A stretch of DNA of 64,000 nt. Origin: Silurus meridionalis (taxonomy: Eukaryota > Chordata > Actinopteri > Siluriformes > Siluridae). The notes beneath the pieces are model-generated. The model searched no databases and was not told the origin of the DNA. It saw only the letters and a list, made by a program, of their open reading frames with translations. The position numbers were made by a program, and so were the translations under genes. Positions 58,701 through 64,000 of the stretch are shown here, piece after piece (within the stretch, counting starts at the first letter, position 1; every line of letters begins with the position of its first letter). The DNA lies in assembly GCF_014805685.1 (NCBI RefSeq), contig NC_060899.1:9102290-9166289 (forward strand). Direction: 5' to 3'.

Positions 58701-61700
58701 GCACCAACGGAGGGGGTGATTTATCACTTGTTCTATTACAGATTTCTCTAGTTAAACTGAGCACATTTGAACAACTTTCTCTCCTGATTTTTGTATGAAA
58801 TAGTGAGTTGCAGAAATAATATCTCGTAGGTCTTTGATGAACAGATGAATGCCATTTTAATCCTTATTTCAAATATTAATCCAGTGACAAATTATTGGGA
58901 CAACACCCTGGTTAGGTTTATATTACGTAACTGGCATAGCTCATACCTTTTCACTTCTAAAGCCAACCAACATCACATGCTCTTTTCTACACCTAGGAGT
59001 TAGGTGAAATATTTCCAGGCAACACTCCCTTAAAAGGGATACTTCACCTTCTGCACTGTATAGTAAAATTTCCTTATGCCAGCTGAAACTAGTGTGAGGT
59101 CGTGAAACTACAGCTATATCTGGAGTAATCACAGGATCAGAACATGAATGCAAATATGGCGATGAGTCAGAGAGACCAGCGAACAGGACTTGTTATCAGT
59201 GAAAACAAGCCTATAGACTTGCACCACCACACCTTAACCAAACATGACATCCATGACTGTGAATGATAATGACTTTCCAGTGCGCACTTGGAATGTGACT
59301 GGTAACAGGTGTGCATTTTATGGTATTTAACCCAGCATGCCCTGTTGCTGCTCTTATCAGCCCTGAAGAATCCCTGGTCGCTAAGCGCAAAACAGGCTCA
59401 GGCCTCTTTAGTGCTACCATGGCGACAGGTAAACAGGCGCGAGACCAGTGGCACTGCAGCCGTCTGCGCATTGTGCGAAAGAAGTGAGTGTGTATGGAAG
59501 GCGGGGGGTGGTGGCGCACATAGACAATGCAAACCAAACCGCTGAGTGGTTTGACGTAAGAATATCATTAGGGCAATACCGCATACCAGCATGAAAGCCT
59601 CGGCACACTGACTTCATTTCAGACCACTTCTGTACGCAACAAAGGCAAACTGAAGACTCTAATATAATCTCCAAACTTCCAAATTACCACAAGACTAACA
59701 CACACCACAGTACTTGAGTTGAATGCTGAAGCTTAGTGAATTGTAATCAGATCTAATCATAAGCTGTAAAAAAATCTGCCCTTCGGTGGGACAATAACAA
59801 AAAGATGACTGTTACACATTTACAGACTGATTATGAAACATGAATTTCTCCACATCATAGATTAACAATCTGCCCCAGATTGAAACCACACACAGGTGGA
59901 AGAAGTGTGCAGTTTAGTTACATTACTGACCCGTGACTCAGTTAGAAACTAAACATTTTTATGTTGTTGTCTGTGAGTTTTCTCCACTACTGCATTTTAA
60001 CTTTACCTTTAACCTAGTTTTTTTATTTTTTAATACATATTTTTCTTCTTTTGAGGAAACTTTTAAATGAGATACACACCGTAATACAATGCTGTTTTGT
60101 ATTCACTTTATCTTGTTCAATGGCAGCTTGACTTGAAATCTTATCAGTCATCATACTCGAGAGCATTGGGCTTTCAAACTTTTGTTATTTGCCATCAAAT
60201 TTAATATGATATACTCCAACTGATTAGTAGTCTCATCCAAAAGCAATGCAAACCAATGGGTTAAAATCTAATATTCTTTGTTACTATATGGGCTTCATTT
60301 CAGATGCTAAAACCCAATTGCATTCCCTTAATGAAAACTGTTTTACTCGTAGGTTGGCACCTTATAGTATTAACTAGTGTCTGGCAAAACCAATGGAAAA
60401 GAATCTCCTACCAGCCACAGAAAATCTGAATTTTATTGCAGATGACCAACCACTGACTTTTGGCCTGTTGGGTGCTTATTCACTAACTACTATAAATAAA
60501 AAGTAGGATTTTGTGTTTTCCCTCACTGGTAGAAGTCTAGCGAGAGAGCCAATCAGATTGCAACATTGGAGATTCTGAACTCTGTGGCCAGGAAAGAGTA
60601 CAAAATATACCAGCCCTCTGTGGCCCTGATACTGAGACTCGGCATCGGGATATATGTGATTAGAAAAGTGTTTAGACAATTGTTTGATAAGGTTTTTTAC
60701 TAATGTGTTCCAATTTTTTAAAAATCACAATTTTAATAACCCGACCTAACTGTTTTCATTGGCAATTACATCTTGCATTGATTATCTACAGCGGCACTAA
60801 ACAACAAGACACAGAATTGGGTAAAGACAGAACAAAAGGATAGGAAACAAAACACAGCTTTCACATATAGAGTGTTCAGTACGTTTGAGTCAAAACCTGG
60901 TGTTGTTACTGACACATCTGAGCAAAGTGTCTCATTCTGGTTTCAATTAAACCCAAGCATCTTTTGATTCGAACAGGAAAAAGATTCTGAATCAACTGGG
61001 TTGTGCACAGTAAACCCAATAAAGAACTTTTGAGCTGCTAAACGGAGCTGTGATGAACTAAAGCAAGAAAATATAAACTATGTTTGAATCCCAACCCAAA
61101 TGTTGGACTTTTACTGACATAAGTATATAGTAATTTGTTTAGAGCATGCTCTGATGAGTATTATAATTTCTATGTGGAGTTGGTAAATAAAAACCTTATT
61201 TACCTTTTTCTTTACTCGGGATTGTATTTCTGAACAGTTAATAATGAAGGTTTTATGTTTGTGTGTGTGTTTTCCACCCTGCATGCCCTTCAACCTGTAT
61301 TTTTTGTTATTAGGTTCATTTAATTATATGAAATAAGAAAACAAAACAAACTGGACCAGACTAATAGGTATGAAAGCACCCTGAGATGTAAAAAGCTCGG
61401 TGTCATACACTGCAACTAAAAGCTGATGAAGGCAAATATAAACTCAAGTTATTTGCATTAACAGGATTATAAGATATTGGTGCCTGTCCCGGTATAATTC
61501 TCATCGTTAATTCAATAAAGTATATTATGAACATGTAGCCAAATAATTATGGACACCTCACCATGACACTTGTATGTGCCTTTTGAACATCCCGTTCCTG
61601 ATTTAGTTCCCACTTTAAGGAAAAGATTTCCAATACTTTTTGATGTGTGCATGTTGGTATTTGTGTTCATTCATCCACAAGAGCATTAGTGAACCTATTT

Positions 61701-63948
61701 TTGTTGGGGAAGCCTATCGTGAAATCAGCAGTCTAGTTCATCGCAAAGGTGTTTAGTGGTGTTAAAGTTGTGGATGTCTACAGGTTACTCGAGTTCTTCC
61801 ACTTCAGGCTTAACAAACCATGACTTTATAAACCTTGCAGCATGCACAGGGGAATTCTTATACTGGAACAGGTCTGGGCCCTATGTGGTTCTTCCTCAAA
61901 CTGTTACCATGTATGTAACATGGTATGGTAGATGCAGGAAAATTAAATATTTCCTTCACACCAACTAGAAGACCCAAACCTATTCCAGCATTACAATGCC
62001 TCTGTGTATAAAGCCAGACCTATGAAGATATGCTTTACGTGGTTTGGAATGAAAGACCTTGAGTGGCTTGCAATAGACTTCTGACCTCAACTCGACTGAA
62101 CACCTTTGAGATGAACTGCACCTCAGGCCTCCTCGCTCTACATCAGTGCCTGATTTTGCTAATGCCCTTGTGACTGAACAAGTACAAATTTCAACAACTA
62201 CATTCCAAAATCTAGTGGAACAACTTCCAAAAGAGTGCGTATTTATTATAAAAGCAAACGGGACTTAAATGTGGAATGAGGTGTTCAAAAAAATGCATTT
62301 ACAAATCTTATGGTCAGGCGTTTACAAACTTTTGTCAATATATTTTAATTTATTGATAATATTAATTTGCATTTGAGCAAAACTAGCTAAGCTTCTTTTG
62401 TGTGTTATAGAAAAGATAACCTGTGTAATCTGAGCAACATGTACACTGTCCAGAAATCTACTGCAGCAAGGAATATTGCTACAGTCATGATGGTACTGAA
62501 ACCTGATCCTTATGAAGCAATGCAGTAATTCAATTAATTTGGACATGGTCGAGTAAAAAAATAAAAAATAACTGCTGTTAGCAGGAACGGCATGATGTGT
62601 GGAGAGGACAGAGATTATTGAGCAAACTGGTCATGTCTTGACTTGTCATTGTCAGTCAGATAGATGGCAGGGGAGAACTGCCAACATATTCCTTCACCAA
62701 CACTAAGAAAAAAAATCTCATCCCAACAGGGTGTTCCTTTATTTGGATTTAAAGGGCTGTGCTGCTACTAGTAAGTGGGTGAGTGCAGTTAGAGACGAGG
62801 CACAGCAGGACTCCAGCGTCAAGCGTGTAATTGAAACACAGGCACATACGGTGCTACACAGTGACCCTAGTAATCTCCTTCTGACAAAGTGGCTTAGCAT
62901 CTATGGGTCATATGGCACACAGACACAACTTCAACTGAGTTGCCCTGATAAGGCACCATCGCACTGGGGGCTCTGATAAAAGGGAAATCCACCATTACAA
63001 AATAAAATGTTCCCTGCAGAGACATTTACAACACCATCAGCAGAACACATACAATCCAAGTACATAGCATTTATTACAAATCATTTATATTCCATGTTTA
63101 ACCTATTGGGGCATTTGAACAGAAACATCTGTAAAAGAATACAAACATGGAAAAATAAATAGACACAGCTCTTACAAAACAAAAATACTAATTGGTAATA
63201 ATAGTTTCCATCACACATCTCCTCTAGAACCACAAGACCTTATGACTTGATGTGCAAATAAGACAATATGAGTAACAACCTTCACAAAAGTTCAGCTTTG
63301 TGTAGCGGCTAAAGCTTGTCACAACAAGAACTCCACATAATTTAATAGAACATGTGACATTTTAAGATCCTGTTTTAAAAGAATTAGGATTGGGAATAAC
63401 AAGAACCAGAGTTGTACTCGTTTTAACAAGCATGTTTTTAGTTTCCAACCAACTAAAATAAAATCATTTCAGATTTTACTACATGATTGCTGACATGCCA
63501 AACTGATAAAGCTATTAAATACAAACACCTTGTCACCAGACTACAAGTTTCCATAAACATTTAAATTCCTGTCAAATTCTTTTTGAACAAGGAACAATGT
63601 AATGTTTACTAATATTGCTTTGCTCTCAATCAGGCCTATAGAACAGAGCCTAGCTGGAGTTAAAATAATCATCTTATCCCTAAAGGCATATAGTTTCGAC
63701 CTTTGACCACAAATCAAACCCTCACCTTTCCTCTGCAGAAAGAGGCGAAGCACAGGCATCGCTGTGGTAATAGCCTTGTGGTAGTTGTCATCGTTGTTAA
63801 TTGGCAACAAATCTCCATGGATGTCAGTGTAGCCCACCAGCAGATCCACGTTGGGTATTCGATGAACATGCTGCAGAAGGCCGTAGAATTCGTCAAAGCG
63901 GCCAGGTTTGGAGCGGTCAAGGGAGAAGCGCCGAAACTCTGCTCCAAA
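47588..63948 (-). CDS. PARD6B: PARD6 family polarity scaffold, PARD6B-like; 5' part beyond window
   Basis: PAR6 links CDC42-GTP to atypical PKC and PAR3 in apical-basal polarity and tight-junction assembly. Two coding exons are present (63726-63948 and 47588-48465), joined in phase 1; the first exon, with the N-terminus, lies to the right of 64000. Visible order is PB1, semi-CRIB, PDZ and an acidic, Ser-rich tail. PARD6B is favoured by [20 protein letters not shown] and [10 protein letters not shown]. The tail ([16 protein letters not shown]) also recalls PARD6G, so the paralogue call is not final. The frame is intact. Confidence 0.88.
48955..49070 (+). mobile_element. LINE 3' tail
   Basis: GTGTAAAGCTGCTTTGAGAT then AGCGCTATACAAATAAAAAT and GAATCTAATTGAA is a common fish non-LTR tail. 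Confidence 0.6.
49269..49342. repeat. (TA)n microsatellite
   Basis: Pure TA run after a CTCTCT stretch. Confidence 0.95.
51893..51940. repeat. (GA)n microsatellite
   Basis: About 23 GA units. Confidence 0.95.
52659..52722. repeat. (CA)n microsatellite
   Basis: CA repeats with a few CCCA interruptions at the left. Confidence 0.95.
52985..53165. mobile_element. Tc1-derived MITE fragment
   Basis: GTGCACAGGGGCATAATCAT and CAGTACTTTTGTCCATATAG; one end of the fold-back MITE family only. Confidence 0.6.
53219..53700. mobile_element. hAT-like MITE, copy 1
   Basis: Starts near GAGGGCTGTAACGAGGGCTG with AAGTAATTCGAGG, and ends in TTACTCGATTATTCGATTAA. It shares an inverted internal block (CTCTGGAGCCCTCTGGACAG) with copy 2. 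No transposase. Confidence 0.6.
55388..56250. mobile_element. hAT-like MITE, copy 2, inverted and interrupted
   Basis: TTTAATAATCGAATATTCTT at one end and AATTACTTGAGTTATTCAAG with GGTTACAACCCTAAT at the other. Extra sequence at about 55700-55915 looks like an internal insertion of unknown type. Confidence 0.55.
58010..58315. repeat. Dispersed fish repeat
   Basis: TGCTTTATCCTGGTCAGGGT, CTACTGGTATGTTTTTGGGA, AACTCCACACAAAGAGCCAT and a final GTGACCACTAGCCTGCCCCA match the widespread fish repeat also seen at 3480. Confidence 0.6.
61545..62345. mobile_element. Fold-back Tc1-derived MITE, about 800 bp, near complete
   Basis: Left end AATTATGGACACCTCACCAT; right end GGTCAGGCGTTTACAAACTT then TTGTCAATAT. 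The two halves are inverted versions of a transposase C-terminal segment. This is the most complete copy of the family in the window. Confidence 0.65.
63726..63948 (-). CDS. PARD6B: PARD6B exon 2 (PB1 domain)
   Basis: Begins at [16 protein letters not shown] in phase 0 and ends in phase 1 before gtgagg. It holds the acidic OPCA motif [19 protein letters not shown], the surface that binds the aPKC PB1 domain. Confidence 0.94.
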
Positions 63949-63978
63949 CTGGTACGAGATGTAGACGTTAGTTAAAAA

Positions 63979-64000
63979 ATGCACACACACACACACACAC
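63979..64000. repeat. (CA)n microsatellite at window edge
   Basis: CA repeats run to the last base, inside PARD6B intron 1. Confidence 0.9.

Larger units (their letters stand above)
48466..63725 (-). other. PARD6B: PARD6B intron 2 (15.3 kb)
   Basis: Runs from the exon 2 donor to the exon 3 acceptor. It holds the LINE tail, microsatellites, MITEs and hAT-like elements listed separately. The remaining stretches (about 49.4-51.8, 56.3-58.0, 58.3-61.5 and 62.4-63.7 kb) show no exon or RNA gene that I recognise. Confidence 0.7.

Overview
This is eukaryotic, and specifically ray-finned fish, genomic DNA. Two vertebrate housekeeping and polarity genes are split into many GT-AG exons. The introns carry fish-type DNA transposons (Tc1-like, pogo-like and hAT-like), non-LTR retrotransposon 3' ends and very long (TA)n and (CA)n microsatellites. 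A catfish-like teleost would fit, but the species is not fixed by the sequence.

Region by region, with all genes on the minus strand so that transcription runs right to left. 1-2735 is probably the first intron of a downstream gene. 2736-3150 is a promoter-like block with NRF1, E2F-like and CCAAT motifs and a consensus splice donor; by synteny it is probably CSE1L exon 1. 5873-40570 holds a complete ARFGEF2 (BIG2) gene. I could place all 39 coding exons with consistent phase, giving 5469 nt and a 1822-residue protein. 40571-40790 is the ARFGEF2 5'UTR and promoter. 40790-45000 is intergenic and rich in repeat remnants. 47588-63948 holds the last two coding exons of a PARD6-family gene, best called PARD6B; its first exon lies beyond the right edge. 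Its probable 3'UTR lies at about 45-47.6 kb, and its 15-kb intron is filled with repeats.

ARFGEF2 encodes the trans-Golgi/endosome Sec7-domain exchange factor for class I ARFs. PARD6B is the scaffold of the PAR3-aPKC-CDC42 polarity complex. They act in separate pathways, and being adjacent here is a matter of synteny.

I found no previously undescribed defence, secretion or gene-cluster system. The most interesting signals concern transposons acting on gene structure. Two nearly identical inverted copies of a DD37E Tc1-like element sit inside (TA)n tracts and bracket ARFGEF2 exons 10-32. A 138-bp intron has a 3' splice site preceded by about 39 TG repeats with no pyrimidine run. A Tc1 terminus lies about 30 nt from the exon 6 acceptor. 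Inverted MITE halves flank exon 9. Clean target-site duplications mark a 168-bp retroelement tail (19 bp) and probably an 867-bp insertion (31 bp). The ARFGEF2 leader carries two small hairpins, one of which holds a three-codon upstream ORF.
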